NCBI RefSeq assembly: GCF_001277175.1
Contig: NZ_CP012257.1
Span: forward strand, 1,302,001-1,366,000
Direction of reading: 5' to 3'
DNA from: Cronobacter universalis NCTC 9529
Lineage (GTDB): Bacteria > Pseudomonadota > Gammaproteobacteria > Enterobacterales > Enterobacteriaceae
Length of the DNA: 64,000 bases
Positions within the stretch are counted from its first letter, which is position 1, and each line of letters starts with the position of its first letter. A model generated the notes under the pieces. That model did not search any database. It saw nothing but the letters and a program-made list of their open reading frames with translations, and was not told the DNA's origin. Of the stretch, positions 15,821 through 26,769 are shown one piece after another. The translations under genes and the position numbers were made by a program.

Positions 15821-18501
15821 ATGACCTCGTGGATATCCAGTTCCGGGGGCGTTTCTTTGGGCAGCAGCACATGAAAACTGGCGCCGCCTTCCGGGCGGTT
15901 ACGGGCGTAAATCTCGCCGCCGTGCACCTCGACAATCGCCTGACAAATCGCCAGCCCCAGACCGACGCCGGGAATAGCGGATTCTTTATTGCCGCGAGCG
16001 AATTTAGCAAAGATAGCCTGTTCCTGACCAGCCGGAATGCCGGGGCCGTTGTCCCAGACTTCCAGATCGAGCCGGTCGTCGCGCCAGCCCGCGCGCACGC
16101 CTATCTGCGCCCGGGCGCCTGCGTATTTGGCGGCGTTCTCCAGAAGGTTAATCAGCACCCGTTCAAAGAGCGGGCCGTCGACATGAATCAGTGTGAGCGG
16201 ATCGCTAAGGTTGAGGTCGATGTGCCGCCCGCCGAGACCCGGCTCCAGCATCTTGAGCGCGCTGCCCACCACTTCTTCAAGCGTCAGCCACTCTTTGCGC
16301 AGGTTAAAACCGCCGGACTGAATGCGCGCCATATCCAGCAGATTATTCACCAGCCGTGCGGTGTTCAGCACATGCTGGCGGATTTCGCTCGCCTGCGGCG
16401 CGTGTTTCGAGCCTTCGGACGCCAGATCGAGCGTCAGGATCTCCGCCTGGCCGAACAGCACCGTCAGCGGCGTGCGCAGGTCGTGAGAGAGTGCGGCCAG
16501 CAAAGAGTTGCGAAGCTGTTCGCGTTCGCTGGCGAGCCGCGCTTGTTCTTCGCTCTCGGTGAGAAAGAGCCGCTCCAGGGCGCTCGCCACCAGTAACGTA
16601 AAGGTCTCCAGCAGCCGCTGCTGTTCGGGGATCATCAGCTGGCGCAGGTTGCCCGGCTCGACAATCACCAGCCCGAGCGTTTTCCCGGCGGTGCGCAGCG
16701 GCAAAATCTGATACGGCACGCCGGGCAGGGTGTCGGTGCCCGCGCCGGCAGGCAAGCCTTTATCGAAGCTCCAGCGGGCGATGGCTTCATCCCACGGGGT
16801 GATTTCCGAGAGCGGCTGCGGCGGTTGCAGCTTGCCGTGGTCATCCGGCAGCAGCAGCAGGCCGCGCGCGTGAAAGGTAGAGGCGATAAACTGCTGGCTG
16901 GTGATCGCGATATCGCGCGCGCTGCGGCCCACCGCCAGCGCTTTGGACATCTCGTAAAGGTGGCGGGTGCGCTGCTCGCGATAGCGCGCGATACGCGCCT
17001 GGTAGCGCACCCCTGCGGTCAGGTTGCCGATAATCAGCCCGACGCTCAGCATCACCGCGAAAGTAAGCAGATACTGCACGTCCGAGACTGCCAGCGTGCC
17101 GCGCGGCGCGATAAAAAAGAGATCGAAGCTCACCACGTTGATGACGGTCGCCACCACCGACGGCCAGCGGCCATAAAACAGCGCCACCAGCACCACGCCC
17201 AGCAGATAGACCATCACCAGGTTGGCGGCGTCAAACGCGATAAGCCACTGGTGCGCCACCAGCGTAATCAACGCGCAGAGCGCCGCCGCCACCGCGCAGC
17301 CGCGCAGCTGTACCCGCCATTTCTCCATAAACGGGCGGTTATCGGCGGCTTTGGCGCTGGCAGGCGCCGGTTTGTCATCCAGCGCCACAATCAGCAAATC
17401 GAGATCCGGCGCGTGGCGCGCGAGCCGTTCGGCGAACGTATCCTGACTCCACCAGCGGCGTTTATTGCGCCGCCCGATGACGATTTTGCCGAGGTTATGC
17501 TCGCGGGCGTAGCGCAGGACGGCTTTCTCCTCGACCGGGTCGGCGAGGGTGGCGGTCTCCGCGCCCAGCTCCTGGGCGAGATGCAGGGCGCTCAGAATAG
17601 CGCGCCGCGCGGTTTCCGGTAGCTGGTGCAGACGCGGCGTCTCCACATAAACCGCGTGCCAGACGCTCCCAAGCCGCGCCGCCAGGCGCGCGGCGGTGCG
17701 CACCAGCTTTTCGTTGCCTGCGCCCTGGCCGACGCACAGCAGAATGGCGTCGCGCGTGTGCCAGACTTTCTCCTGGCCCTGGCGGTCGCGCCAGGCGCGC
17801 ATCTGGTCGTCCACCCGGTCGGCGGTACGGCGCAGCGCCAGCTCGCGCAGCGCGATAAGATTGCCTTTGCGAAAGAAATGCTCGATGGCGCGCTCCGCCT
17901 GGCCTGCGATATAGACTTTGCCTTCATGCAACCGCTGGCGCAGATCGTCCGGCGGCAGATCCACCAGCACGATTTCATCCGCCGCATCGAAAATCGGGTC
18001 GGGCACGGTTTCGCGCACCTGAATGCCGGTGACGCCGCCCACCACATCGTTAAGGCTCTCGAGGTGCTGGACGTTAACGGTGGTAAAGACGTCAATGCCC
18101 GCGTCGAGCAGCTCATCGACATCCTGCCAGCGCTTCGGGTGGCGAGAGCCGGGCGCGTTGCTGTGCGCCAGCTCGTCCATCAGGATCAGCGCCGGGTTAC
18201 GCGCAAGCGCCGCGTCGAGATCGAACTCCTGCACCACGCGGCCCCGGTGATGAATACGCTTAAGGGGCTGGATAGCCAGCCCCTTGAGTAACGCCGCGGT
18301 CTCCTGGCGGCCGTGCGTTTCCACCACGCCGACCAGGATATCGAGCCCCTGCGCCCGAAGACGCTGGGCCTCCTGCAACATGGCGTAGGTTTTTCCTACG
18401 CCTGCGCAGGCGCCGAAGAAGATTTTGAGTTTTCCGCGCGTCCGGCCCTGCGTCTGCACCAGCAGGCGGTCCGGGTCGGGGCGCATCGGCTCTTCGGTCA
18501 T
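15817..18501 (-). CDS. kdpD: KdpD sensor histidine kinase
   Basis: 894 residues, the E. coli length. N-terminal KdpD domain with Walker A GACAGVGKT (residues 30-38), a universal-stress-protein-like domain (about 250-370), four membrane helices (about 400-500), a GAF-like region (about 520-650), and HisKA with the phosphoacceptor His in ALSHDLRTPL (near 672). The ATPase domain carries ENAAKYA, DNGPGIP and GVGLGLAI. It senses K+ limitation and controls KdpE. Ribosome-binding site AAGGA sits 7 bases before the chosen start; MRPDPDRLL five codons later is a weaker alternative. Confidence 0.97.
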   Translation of the reverse strand: MTEEPMRPDPDRLLVQTQGRTRGKLKIFFGACAGVGKTYAMLQEAQRLRAQGLDILVGVVETHGRQETAALLKGLAIQPLKRIHHRGRVVQEFDLDAALARNPALILMDELAHSNAPGSRHPKRWQDVDELLDAGIDVFTTVNVQHLESLNDVVGGVTGIQVRETVPDPIFDAADEIVLVDLPPDDLRQRLHEGKVYIAGQAERAIEHFFRKGNLIALRELALRRTADRVDDQMRAWRDRQGQEKVWHTRDAILLCVGQGAGNEKLVRTAARLAARLGSVWHAVYVETPRLHQLPETARRAILSALHLAQELGAETATLADPVEEKAVLRYAREHNLGKIVIGRRNKRRWWSQDTFAERLARHAPDLDLLIVALDDKPAPASAKAADNRPFMEKWRVQLRGCAVAAALCALITLVAHQWLIAFDAANLVMVYLLGVVLVALFYGRWPSVVATVINVVSFDLFFIAPRGTLAVSDVQYLLTFAVMLSVGLIIGNLTAGVRYQARIARYREQRTRHLYEMSKALAVGRSARDIAITSQQFIASTFHARGLLLLPDDHGKLQPPQPLSEITPWDEAIARWSFDKGLPAGAGTDTLPGVPYQILPLRTAGKTLGLVIVEPGNLRQLMIPEQQRLLETFTLLVASALERLFLTESEEQARLASEREQLRNSLLAALSHDLRTPLTVLFGQAEILTLDLASEGSKHAPQASEIRQHVLNTARLVNNLLDMARIQSGGFNLRKEWLTLEEVVGSALKMLEPGLGGRHIDLNLSDPLTLIHVDGPLFERVLINLLENAAKYAGARAQIGVRAGWRDDRLDLEVWDNGPGIPAGQEQAIFAKFARGNKESAIPGVGLGLAICQAIVEVHGGEIYARNRPEGGASFHVLLPKETPPELDIHEVM

Positions 18502-18510
18502 GATGGTTCC

Positions 18511-19083
18511 TTACGGTTGCAGGGCGTCCAGCGCCAGGTTCAGTTGCAGTACATTGACCACCGGCTGGCCGAGAAAGCCCGCGATCGGCGCGTCGGTGTT
18601 CTCACGGATAAGGCGTCCCACTTCCGCTTCAGAGATGCCGCGAGCCTGCGCCACGCGCGGCGCCTGCCAGAAGGCGGCGTCCGGCGTAATGCCGTAATCA
18701 AGACCGCTCGCGGAGGCCGTCACCAACTCCACCGGCACCGCCGCACGGGCGTCGGGGTTGGAGGCGCGCAGCGCCTGTACGCGGGCCTGAACCTCTTTAT
18801 CCAGCGCCGGGTTGCTGGCGGCGAGGTTACTCCCGCCGGAAGCCATTGGATTATAAGGCGCTTCGGCCGTCGCGGAAGGGCGGCCCTGGAAATATTTCGC
18901 GTCGCTGAACGCCTGGCCAATCAGGCGCGAGCCGCGCACTTCATCATGCTGGCGGATAAGCGAGCCTTCCGCCTGGTCTTTAAACCACCACTGGCCGAGC
19001 ACCGTGGTCGCCAGCGGATAGACGCCGCCGGTGAGGATCGTCAGGAAAACCAGCAGGGTGAGGGCGGGACGTAACATAGCCAT
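18511..19083 (-). CDS. kdpC: K+-transporting ATPase subunit KdpC
   Basis: 190 residues, exactly the E. coli length. A single N-terminal membrane helix ([20 protein letters not shown]) is followed by a periplasmic domain with conserved [25 protein letters not shown] and [17 protein letters not shown]. It stabilises the KdpFABC complex. It begins 12 bases after the kdpB stop. Confidence 0.97.
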   Translation of the reverse strand: MAMLRPALTLLVFLTILTGGVYPLATTVLGQWWFKDQAEGSLIRQHDEVRGSRLIGQAFSDAKYFQGRPSATAEAPYNPMASGGSNLAASNPALDKEVQARVQALRASNPDARAAVPVELVTASASGLDYGITPDAAFWQAPRVAQARGISEAEVGRLIRENTDAPIAGFLGQPVVNVLQLNLALDALQP

Positions 19084-19095
19084 AATGATTCCTTT

Positions 19096-21144
19096 TTAAA
19101 CCAGACCAGACAGCGTTAACAGCAGGTCGATAAGCTTGATGCCGATAAACGGCACCACCAGCCCGCCCAGACCGTAAATCCACAGGTTGCGGCGCAGCAT
19201 CGCCGCCGCCGCGAGCGGCTTGTAGCTCACGCCTTTCAGCGCCAGCGGGATGAGAAAGACGATAATCAGCGCATTAAAAATAACGGCGCTGAGAATGGCC
19301 GAGGCCGGCGAGTGCAGATGCATCACGTTCAGCGCGTTCAGTTGCGGATAGGTCGCCGCGAACGCCGCCGGGATAATGGCGAAATATTTCGCCACGTCGT
19401 TGGCGATGCTGAACGTCGTCAGCGAGCCGCGCGTCATCAGCATCTGTTTGCCGATGTGCACCACTTCGATGAGCTTGGTGGGGTTAGAGTCGAGATCCAC
19501 CATGTTGCCCGCTTCTTTCGCCGCCTGGGTGCCAGAGTTCATCGCCACCGCCACATCGGCCTGGGCCAGCGCCGGGGCGTCGTTGGTGCCGTCGCCGGTC
19601 ATCGCCACCAGCCGTCCTTCGGCCTGGTACTGGCGGATCAGCGCCAGTTTCGCCTCGGGCGTGGCTTCGGAGAGAAAATCGTCCACGCCCGCTTCAGCGG
19701 CGATGGCGGCGGCGGTCAGCCGGTTATCGCCGGTAATCATCACCGTCTTGATACCCATTTTGCGCAGCTGCGCGAAGCGCTCTTTAATGCCGCCTTTGAC
19801 GATATCTTTCAGCGCGATAACGCCGAGCACCTGCGCGCCTTCGGCCACCACCAGCGGCGTACCGCCGGTGCGCGCCACGCCTTCCACGAGTGTGTCGACC
19901 TGCGCCGGGAACTGGCCGCCGTTGGCTTCCACATGGCGGCGAATGGCGTCCACCGAGCCTTTACGGATCATGCGGTCCTGCACGTTGATGCCGCTCATGC
20001 GCGTCTGGGCGGTGAAGGGCACAAAAGTGGCCTGAAGATGCTGAACGTCGCGCTCGCGCAGGTTAAAGCGCTGCTTAGCCAGCACCACGATGCTGCGGCC
20101 TTCCGGCGTTTCATCGGCAAGCGAGGCCAGCTGGGCGGCGTCAGCCAGCGTTTTTTCATCCACGCCGGGGGCGGGCAGGAAGTCAGACGCCTGGCGGTTG
20201 CCGAGCGTGATGGTGCCGGTTTTATCGAGCAGCAGCACGTCCACATCGCCTGCGGCTTCCACCGCGCGGCCGCTGGTGGCGATAACGTTCGCGCCAAGCA
20301 TCCGGCTCATGCCCGCCACGCCGATGGCGGAGAGCAGCCCGCCGATAGTGGTCGGGATCAGGCACACCAGCAGCGCCACCAGCACCGTCACGCTGACCGC
20401 CGTACCGCCGTATTGCGAGAACGGGTAGAGCGTGGCGGTCGCCAGCAGAAAGACAATCGTCAGCGCCACCAGCAGAATGGTCAGCGCGATTTCGTTCGGC
20501 GTTTTGCGGCGCTCGGCGCTCTCGACCATCGCAATCATACGGTCAAGGAACGTCTCGCCGGGGTTGACGCTGCACTGGATAACCAGCCAGTCGGAGAGAA
20601 TACGCGTGCCGCCGGTCACCGAGGCGAAATCGCCGCCCGATTCTCGGATAACCGGCGCGGATTCGCCGGTAATGGCGCTCTCATCCACCGACGCGCCGCC
20701 TTCGATCACCTCGCCGTCGCACGGGATAATATCGCCCGCTTCCACCAGCACGATATCGCCTTTGCGCAGGTCAGCGGCGGGGATGTGATCCATCTGGGCG
20801 TCGTGATGCGGCGCGCGCAGCTTGCGGGCGAACGCGGTCTTTTTCACACCCTTCAGGCTGTTGGCCTGGGCTTTGCTGCGGCCTTCGGCCAGCGCTTCGG
20901 CGAAATTGGCGAACAGCACCGTAAACCACAGCCACAGGCTGATGGCGCCGGTAAATAGCGCCTCGCCGGGCAGTTTGCCGGCGGCAATCGCCACGGCGAT
21001 CAGCGTGGTCAGCAGGCTGCCGACCCAGACGATAAACATGACCGGGTTGCGCCACTGGGCGCGCGGACTCAGTTTTTTAAGAGCATCGAAAAGCGCCTGA
21101 CGAACCAGCGAGGATTCAAACAGGGCCATTTGCTTGCGACTCAT
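19096..21144 (-). CDS. kdpB: K+-transporting P-type ATPase catalytic subunit KdpB
   Basis: 682 residues, the E. coli length, using the ATG at 21144 ([10 protein letters not shown]) behind GGAG. The ORF is open further upstream into kdpA, but that extension is not homologous. The phosphorylation motif DKTGT has Asp307, the actuator motif is TGES, and the hinge is [26 protein letters not shown]. Membrane helices sit at both ends. It hydrolyses ATP to drive K+ uptake through KdpA. Confidence 0.97.
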   Translation of the reverse strand: MSRKQMALFESSLVRQALFDALKKLSPRAQWRNPVMFIVWVGSLLTTLIAVAIAAGKLPGEALFTGAISLWLWFTVLFANFAEALAEGRSKAQANSLKGVKKTAFARKLRAPHHDAQMDHIPAADLRKGDIVLVEAGDIIPCDGEVIEGGASVDESAITGESAPVIRESGGDFASVTGGTRILSDWLVIQCSVNPGETFLDRMIAMVESAERRKTPNEIALTILLVALTIVFLLATATLYPFSQYGGTAVSVTVLVALLVCLIPTTIGGLLSAIGVAGMSRMLGANVIATSGRAVEAAGDVDVLLLDKTGTITLGNRQASDFLPAPGVDEKTLADAAQLASLADETPEGRSIVVLAKQRFNLRERDVQHLQATFVPFTAQTRMSGINVQDRMIRKGSVDAIRRHVEANGGQFPAQVDTLVEGVARTGGTPLVVAEGAQVLGVIALKDIVKGGIKERFAQLRKMGIKTVMITGDNRLTAAAIAAEAGVDDFLSEATPEAKLALIRQYQAEGRLVAMTGDGTNDAPALAQADVAVAMNSGTQAAKEAGNMVDLDSNPTKLIEVVHIGKQMLMTRGSLTTFSIANDVAKYFAIIPAAFAATYPQLNALNVMHLHSPASAILSAVIFNALIIVFLIPLALKGVSYKPLAAAAMLRRNLWIYGLGGLVVPFIGIKLIDLLLTLSGLV

Positions 21145-21164
21145 GGATAGCGACTCCGCAATGG

Positions 21165-22847
21165 TCATTTCACAAAAGAGAGGTGTTCCGCGACCGGGCC
21201 TAAGGCGAGGGCGGGGATAAACGTCAGGGCGCCGACCAGCAGCACTGTGCCCGTCAGCAGGCCGATAAACAGCGCGCCGTGGGTGGGCAGCGTGCCGGTG
21301 CTCGCGGGCTGCGCTTTTTTGGCGGCGAGCGAGCCGGCTATCGCCATCACCGGGATAATCACCAGGAAGCGGCCAAACCACATGCAGAACGCCAGCAGCA
21401 GGTTCCAGAACGGCGTGTTGGCGCTGAGGCCGCCGAAGGCGCTGCCGTTGTTATTGGCGGCGGACGACACCGCGTAGAGCACTTCGCTGAAGCCGTGAAT
21501 GCCGGGGTTGAAGATGCCCGCCCGACCCGCGTCGGTCATCATCGCCAGCGCCGTGCCGAGCAGCACCAGCGCAGGGGTGACCAGAATCGCCAGCGCGGTC
21601 ATTTTCATTTCACGCACGTCGATTTTCTTGCCGAGGTATTCCGGCGTGCGGCCAATCATCAGGCCCGCGATAAACACGCCCAGCAGCACGAACAGCAGCA
21701 TCCCGTACAGTCCGGAGCCGACGCCGCCGAAGACCACTTCGCCAATCTGCATCAGCCACATCGGGATCATGCCGCCGAGCGCGGTAAAGGAGTCATGCAT
21801 GGCGTTTACCGCGCCGCAGGAAGCCGCCGTGGTGACGACCGCAAACAGGCTGCTCGCGAGAATGCCAAAGCGGCTCTCTTTGCCTTCCATATTGGCGGCG
21901 CTGTCGGCGCCGAGCGTGAGGAAGTGCGGGTTGCCGGTGGTTTCGGCCCACATCACCAGCGCCACGCAGACCACGAAAATCACCGTCATGGTCCAGAGAA
22001 TGGCGCGGCCCTGGCGCGCGTCGCCCACCGCATCGCCAAAGGCGAAGCAGAGCGCCGCCGGGATCAGAAAGATAGCCAGCATCTGTACGAAATTGGTCAG
22101 CGCGGTCGGGTTCTCAAACGGATGCGAGGAGTTGGCGTTAAAGAAGCCGCCGCCGTTGGTGCCGAGCATTTTGATCGCCTCCTGCGACGCCACCGGCCCC
22201 ATCGGCAGCATCTGCCGCGCGCCTTCCAGCGTGGTGAACGGCTGGTAGGCCGAGAAGTTCTGAATCGCGCCTTGCTGAATAAAAAACAGGGCGATAATCA
22301 GCGAAATGGGCATCAGCACCCACAGCGTGACGCGGGTGAGATCCTGCCAGGCGTTGCCAAGTGTCGTCGCCGACTGGCGCGCAAAGGCGCGGATCAGCGC
22401 AAACGCCACCGCAATGCCGGTCGCCGCCGAGAGGAAGTTCTGCACCGCGAGGCCCGCCATCTGGCTGAAATAGCTGACGGTGCTTTCACCCGCGTACGAC
22501 TGCCAGTTGGTATTGGCGACGAAACTCACCGCCGTGTTGAGCGCCAGATGCCAGGAGAGCCCCGGCAGGTTCTGCGGGTTCAGCGGCAGCACGCCCTGGC
22601 ACATCAGAATGGCGAACAGTAGCGCCAGACCGAGCGTGTTAAACACCAGAATAGCCAGCAGGTAGCGTTTCCAGTCCATCTCTTCCTGACGAATGCCGAG
22701 CACGGCCCAGAGCGCGCGCTCCACGCCGCCCACGCCCGGCAAAGGGTCGCCGTTAATCAGCCGGGCCAGCAGGCTGCCCAGCGGTTTCGCCAGCGCCATC
22801 AGCACCAGCAGGAAACTGGCGATAAGTAAAAATGCGGACGCCGCCAT
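21165..22847 (-). CDS. kdpA: K+-channel-like subunit KdpA
   Basis: 560 residues (E. coli 557). Ten membrane helices with the four pore-loop filters of the K+-transporter superfamily, for example [15 protein letters not shown] and [11 protein letters not shown]. It binds and translocates K+. Its start overlaps the last base of the kdpF stop (TGATG). Confidence 0.97.
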   Translation of the reverse strand: MAASAFLLIASFLLVLMALAKPLGSLLARLINGDPLPGVGGVERALWAVLGIRQEEMDWKRYLLAILVFNTLGLALLFAILMCQGVLPLNPQNLPGLSWHLALNTAVSFVANTNWQSYAGESTVSYFSQMAGLAVQNFLSAATGIAVAFALIRAFARQSATTLGNAWQDLTRVTLWVLMPISLIIALFFIQQGAIQNFSAYQPFTTLEGARQMLPMGPVASQEAIKMLGTNGGGFFNANSSHPFENPTALTNFVQMLAIFLIPAALCFAFGDAVGDARQGRAILWTMTVIFVVCVALVMWAETTGNPHFLTLGADSAANMEGKESRFGILASSLFAVVTTAASCGAVNAMHDSFTALGGMIPMWLMQIGEVVFGGVGSGLYGMLLFVLLGVFIAGLMIGRTPEYLGKKIDVREMKMTALAILVTPALVLLGTALAMMTDAGRAGIFNPGIHGFSEVLYAVSSAANNNGSAFGGLSANTPFWNLLLAFCMWFGRFLVIIPVMAIAGSLAAKKAQPASTGTLPTHGALFIGLLTGTVLLVGALTFIPALALGPVAEHLSFVK

Positions 22848-22936
22848 CAGAACGCCTCCGCATTAATCAGGGCGTATACCAGATAGCCCAGCAACAGGAA
22901 AACCAGCACGATGCCGGTTATCAGGCCTGCACTCAC
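22847..22936 (-). CDS. kdpF: KdpF small membrane subunit (29 aa)
   Basis: A 29-codon ORF with a GTG start behind GGAGGTG. It reads [19 protein letters not shown] and ends in ALINAEAF, differing from E. coli KdpF at only a few positions. A single hydrophobic helix that stabilises the Kdp complex. It is the first cistron of the operon. Confidence 0.95.
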   Translation of the reverse strand: MSAGLITGIVLVFLLLGYLVYALINAEAF

Positions 22937-23251
22937 AATCCACCTCCAGTGGGGTTTTTTGAATATGTGCAGAGGGTAGGGATTCAGGCGTAAAGGTTTC
23001 GCAAAAATCGCGAAGCGGGGTGTAAAAAAAATATAAAAATGGCAAAAGCCATGATTTAACTGCGGGTTAGTATTTATTTAACCGTTTTGTAACTTATTTA
23101 CGATATCAATTGTAAAGATGGTAAGAATTCGCCCTAAAAGCTGGTCGGATGAGTAGTAAAATTACAGGCAAAGCGATACAATTTTAACCAGCTCACAGAA
23201 TCCGGTTTCCGGCCTTGATTGCCGGGCAGTTAAGTTAAGGGGGAAAAACCT
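22937..23251. promoter_or_regulatory. kdpF-ybfA divergent promoter region with KdpE-like box
   Basis: On the minus strand the T-rich element complementary to 23014-23040 (a T run followed by TACACCCCGC) matches the known KdpE-binding region upstream of E. coli kdpF in content and order. It is followed by the conserved TTTTTGCGAAA segment. The right half serves ybfA on the plus strand, whose ribosome-binding site AAGGGGG precedes 23252. No gene is seen. Confidence 0.65.
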
Positions 23252-23458
23252 ATGTCTTTATATAAAAAATATCCTGCGCATCAGGTCTTCCTGCGTCGCG
23301 CGGTAGTGCTCCTGGTCGGCATTGCGGCCCTGCCGGTGATGCTGTTCTGGAAAGACCGTTCGCGTTTTTACAGCTATCTGCATCGCGTGTGGTCGAAAAC
23401 CAGCGATCAGCCGGTCTGGATGGCGCAGGCTGAACAAACCGCCAGCTATTTCTACTGA
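23252..23458 (+). CDS. ybfA: YbfA, small DUF2517 membrane protein
   Basis: 68 residues. One predicted membrane helix ([17 protein letters not shown], about 17-33), then the highly conserved stretch [19 protein letters not shown], which matches E. coli YbfA. Function is not established; the position divergent from kdp is conserved in E. coli. A terminator follows 16 bases after the stop. Confidence 0.9.
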   Translation: MSLYKKYPAHQVFLRRAVVLLVGIAALPVMLFWKDRSRFYSYLHRVWSKTSDQPVWMAQAEQTASYFY

Positions 23459-23474
23459 TTCGCGCGACTCCCTG

Positions 23475-23503
23475 AAAAACCGCTCATAAAGAGCGGTTTT
23501 TTT
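23475..23503 (+). terminator. Terminator of ybfA
   Basis: AAAACCGCTC / GAGCGGTTTT stem with a five-base loop, followed by a continued T run. Confidence 0.92.
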
Positions 23504-23607
23504 ATGCCTGCGATACGCCGCGCCGCTGCGTTTTTCGCAGTCATCAGACTGGTGTTAACAGGCCGCCTCTGGCTACACTGAGAGTGTATAAAAATGAGGA
23601 TGGCCGA

Positions 23608-24561
23608 ATGAGTATAAAAATCCCTGTTGGCATTAGCGCCTGTCTTTTAGGGGAAAATGTGCGTTTTGACGGCGGCCATAAACGGCTCGCCTTTGCGGTG
23701 GAAGAGCTGGCGCCCTGGGTGAAGTATGAGCCCGTCTGCCCGGAGATGGCCGTCGGCCTGCCGGTGCCGCGCCCGGCGTTGCGTCTGGTGAAAACCGACG
23801 AGGGCCTGGCGCTGCGTTTTAGCGATAAGCGCGAAGGGGATTTAACCGCTGAGATGGAAACCTTTTCGCGCGAGCGCGTCAGCCGTCTGGATCACCTGTG
23901 CGGCTATATCGTCTGCGCGAAATCGCCAAGCTGCGGCATGGAGCGCGTGCGCGTCTACGATGCGGATGGCAAAAACAACCGTAAAGCCGGTCGCGGCATC
24001 TACACGGATATTCTGATGAACGCGCTGCCGTGGCTGCCGGTGGAAGAGGACGGGCGCCTGCACGATCCGGCCATTCGCGAAAACTTCGTCGAGCGCATCT
24101 ATACGCTGCATGAACTTCACGCGCTGCGCGCCGAAGGGCTGACGCGCGGCAATCTCATCGCCTTCCACAGCCGCTACAAACTGCTGCTGCTGGCGCATTC
24201 GCAGCCGCTCTACCGCGAACTGGGGCGCTTTGTGGCCGCTATCGACCAGTGGGATTCGCTGGAGGCGTTTTTCGACGAGTACCGCCTGCGCCTGATGACG
24301 CTGCTCTCCATCCAGGCGACCCGCCGCAATCACACCAACGTGCTGATGCATGTGCAGGGCTATTTCCGCAACCAGCTTAACGGGCGTCAGCGTCAGGAGC
24401 TCTCCACGCTTATCGACCGTTACCGTCAGGGCACGCAGCCGCTGCTGGCGCCGGTGACGCTGCTTAAGCACTACATGGCGGAATTCCCCGACCCTTACCT
24501 TGATCAACAACGCTACTTCGAGCCGTACCCGGAATCGCTTCGCCTGCGCTACGGCCGTTAA
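23608..24561 (+). CDS. ybgA: YbgA long form: DUF523-DUF1722 protein
   Basis: 317 residues, with the start at 23608 behind GAGGA. The N-terminal half (about 4-150) is a DUF523 domain with several conserved Cys (GISACLLGENVRFDGGHK, VCPEM, CGYIVCAKSPSCG). The C-terminal half (about 185-310) is DUF1722 (FHSRYKLLLLAHSQPLYREL, MHVQGYFRNQL). E. coli K-12 YbgA is about half this length and consists of DUF1722 only. The biochemical role is unknown; the DUF523 cysteines suggest metal or sulfur chemistry. phr follows after 12 bases, so the two form an operon. Confidence 0.88.
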   Translation: MSIKIPVGISACLLGENVRFDGGHKRLAFAVEELAPWVKYEPVCPEMAVGLPVPRPALRLVKTDEGLALRFSDKREGDLTAEMETFSRERVSRLDHLCGYIVCAKSPSCGMERVRVYDADGKNNRKAGRGIYTDILMNALPWLPVEEDGRLHDPAIRENFVERIYTLHELHALRAEGLTRGNLIAFHSRYKLLLLAHSQPLYRELGRFVAAIDQWDSLEAFFDEYRLRLMTLLSIQATRRNHTNVLMHVQGYFRNQLNGRQRQELSTLIDRYRQGTQPLLAPVTLLKHYMAEFPDPYLDQQRYFEPYPESLRLRYGR

Positions 24562-24573
24562 ACAAGGAGTGTT

Positions 24574-25995
24574 ATGACCACGCATCTGGTCTGGTTTCGC
24601 GCGGATCTGCGCGTTAACGACAATCTGGCGCTCGCCGCCGCCTGCCGGGACCCCGACGCGCGGGTGATCGGCCTGTTTATCGCGACCCCGCAGCAGTGGC
24701 GCGATCACACCCTCGCGCCGCGTCAGGCGGCATTTATTCACCAGAATCTGGAAGCCCTGCAACAGGCGCTGGCAGCGCGTGGCATTGCGCTGTTTACGCG
24801 CGAGGCGCCCGATTTCGCCGCCGCCGTGGACGCGCTGGCCGCATTTTGCGACGAACAGCAGGTTTCCACGCTCTTTTACAACTATCAGTATGAGCTGAAT
24901 GAAGCCCGGCGCGATGCGGCGGTTGAGCACAGGCTGGAAGGCCGCGTCGCCTGTCAGGGCTTTGACGACAGCGTAATGCTGCCGCCCGGAAGCGTCGTGA
25001 CCGGCAACGGCGAGATGTATAAAGTGTTCACGCCTTACAGCCGGGCGTTTATACACCGTCTCGGCGAAGGATTACCGCCCTGCGTCAGCGCGCCGAAGCC
25101 GCGTAACGGCGGCGCGATAACCGACCTGCCTGCGCTTGCGCCGTTCGATTATCCGTGTGAGACGCCGGACGCGCTGCTGTTCCCGGCGGGCGAAGAGGCG
25201 GCGCTTAAACGCCTGCGTGAGTTTTGCCAGACGGCCGCGGGCGATTATCCGGAAAAGCGCGATTTCCCGGCGATTCGCGGCACCAGTTTGCTGTCGCCGT
25301 ATCTCGCCATCGGCGTGCTCTCGCCGCGCCAGTGCCTGCATCGTCTTTTAACCGAACACCCACGCGCGCTGGAAGGCGGCAGCGGGGCGGTGTGGCTGAA
25401 CGAGCTTATCTGGCGCGAATTTTATCGACATCTTATCGTCGCCTGGCCGCACCTGTGCCGCCATCAGCCGTTTATCGACTGGACGGCGCGGGTGGCGTGG
25501 CAGCGCAACGACGCGCATTTTCAGGCGTGGTGCGAAGGCAGGACGGGGTATCCGATTGTCGACGCCGCCATGCGCCAGATGAACGCCACGGGCTGGATGC
25601 ACAACCGGCTGCGGATGATCGCCGCAAGCTTTCTGGTCAAAGACTTACTGGTCGACTGGCGGCGCGGCGAACGCTATTTTATGTCGCAGCTAATCGACGG
25701 CGACTTTGCCGCCAATAACGGCGGCTGGCAGTGGGCCGCCTCCACCGGCACCGACGCCGCGCCCTATTTCCGTATCTTCAACCCCACCACGCAGGGGCAG
25801 CGGTTTGACGCCGAGGGCGACTTTATCCGCCGCTGGGTGCCGGAACTGAGCCATATTCCCGGCAAGGCGGTGCACGAGCCGCACGCCTGGGCGAAGAAAA
25901 ACGGCAAGGCGCTGCGTTACCCGCAGCCTATCGTCGATCACAAACAGGCGCGCGTCGCGACGCTCGCGGCGTATGAAGCGGCCCGCAAGGAATAA
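24574..25995 (+). CDS. phr: Deoxyribodipyrimidine photolyase
   Basis: 473 residues (E. coli 472). N-terminal Rossmann-like antenna domain (MTTHLVWFRADLRVNDNLAL) and C-terminal FAD-binding helical domain with GRTGYPIVDAAMRQM, GWMHNRLRM and the Trp-rich WQWAASTGTDAAPYFRIFNP. It repairs cyclobutane pyrimidine dimers using blue light, FADH- and a folate antenna. Ribosome-binding site AAGGAG sits 7 bases upstream. Confidence 0.96.
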   Translation: MTTHLVWFRADLRVNDNLALAAACRDPDARVIGLFIATPQQWRDHTLAPRQAAFIHQNLEALQQALAARGIALFTREAPDFAAAVDALAAFCDEQQVSTLFYNYQYELNEARRDAAVEHRLEGRVACQGFDDSVMLPPGSVVTGNGEMYKVFTPYSRAFIHRLGEGLPPCVSAPKPRNGGAITDLPALAPFDYPCETPDALLFPAGEEAALKRLREFCQTAAGDYPEKRDFPAIRGTSLLSPYLAIGVLSPRQCLHRLLTEHPRALEGGSGAVWLNELIWREFYRHLIVAWPHLCRHQPFIDWTARVAWQRNDAHFQAWCEGRTGYPIVDAAMRQMNATGWMHNRLRMIAASFLVKDLLVDWRRGERYFMSQLIDGDFAANNGGWQWAASTGTDAAPYFRIFNPTTQGQRFDAEGDFIRRWVPELSHIPGKAVHEPHAWAKKNGKALRYPQPIVDHKQARVATLAAYEAARKE

Positions 25996-26005
25996 GAGAG
26001 AGACC

Positions 26006-26749
26006 ATGAAAAACAGCGAACTGGAACAACTGATCAACGACAAGCTCAACAGCGCGACGTTCAGCGACTACGCCCCGAACGGCTTGCAGGTTGAGGGCCG
26101 CGATGAGGTGCGCAAAATCGTCACCGGCGTCACCGCAAGCCAGGCGCTGCTCGACGAAGCGGTGCGCCTGGAGGCCGACGCGGTGATTGTGCATCACGGC
26201 TATTTCTGGAAAGGCGAATCGCCGGTAGTGCGCGGCATGAAGCGCAACCGCCTGAAGACGCTGCTCACTAACGATATTAACCTCTACGGCTGGCATCTGC
26301 CGCTCGATGCGCATCCGCAGCTTGGCAATAACGTCCAGCTGGCGCAGCTGCTCGGCATTGAAGTGAAGGGCGAGATCGAGCCGCTGGTGCCGTGGGGCGA
26401 GCTGTCGATGGCGGTATCGGGCCCGGAGTTCGCCTCCTGGCTTGAAGCGCGTCTGGGCCGCCGCCCGCTGTGGTGCGGCGATACCGGGCCGGACCTGATT
26501 AAGCGCGTCGCCTGGTGCACCGGCGGCGGGCAGGGCTTTATCGACAGCGCGGCGCGTTTCGGCGTCGACGCCTTTATCACCGGCGAAGTGTCTGAGCAGA
26601 CCATCCACTCGGCGCGCGAGCAGTCGCTGCACTTCTACGCGGCAGGCCACCACGCCACCGAGCGCGGCGGCATTCGCGCGCTCAGCGAGTGGCTGAACGA
26701 AACCACCGATCTGGACGTGACCTTTATCGATATCCCGAACCCGGCTTAA
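26006..26749 (+). CDS. ybgI: YbgI, NIF3-family dinuclear-metal protein
   Basis: 247 residues, with the start at 26006 ([19 protein letters not shown]), 10 bases after the phr stop. NIF3/DUF34 fold: metal ligands in VIVHHGYFW (about 60-68), HLPLDAHP (about 94-101) and GHHATERGG near the C-terminus. E. coli YbgI forms a hexameric toroid with a dinuclear metal site. It is annotated as GTP cyclohydrolase I type 2-like or radiation-resistance protein, but the true reaction is not settled. It precedes the 5-oxoprolinase genes in one operon. Confidence 0.93.
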   Translation: MKNSELEQLINDKLNSATFSDYAPNGLQVEGRDEVRKIVTGVTASQALLDEAVRLEADAVIVHHGYFWKGESPVVRGMKRNRLKTLLTNDINLYGWHLPLDAHPQLGNNVQLAQLLGIEVKGEIEPLVPWGELSMAVSGPEFASWLEARLGRRPLWCGDTGPDLIKRVAWCTGGGQGFIDSAARFGVDAFITGEVSEQTIHSAREQSLHFYAAGHHATERGGIRALSEWLNETTDLDVTFIDIPNPA

Positions 26750-26769
26750 CCAACACAAGAGAGGAAAAC

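Noticed and set aside
19312..22622. Long antisense frames (548 and 447 codons) opposite kdpB and kdpA
   Set aside because: Same GC-bias artefact; sequences are rich in Arg, His and Gln and match nothing known.
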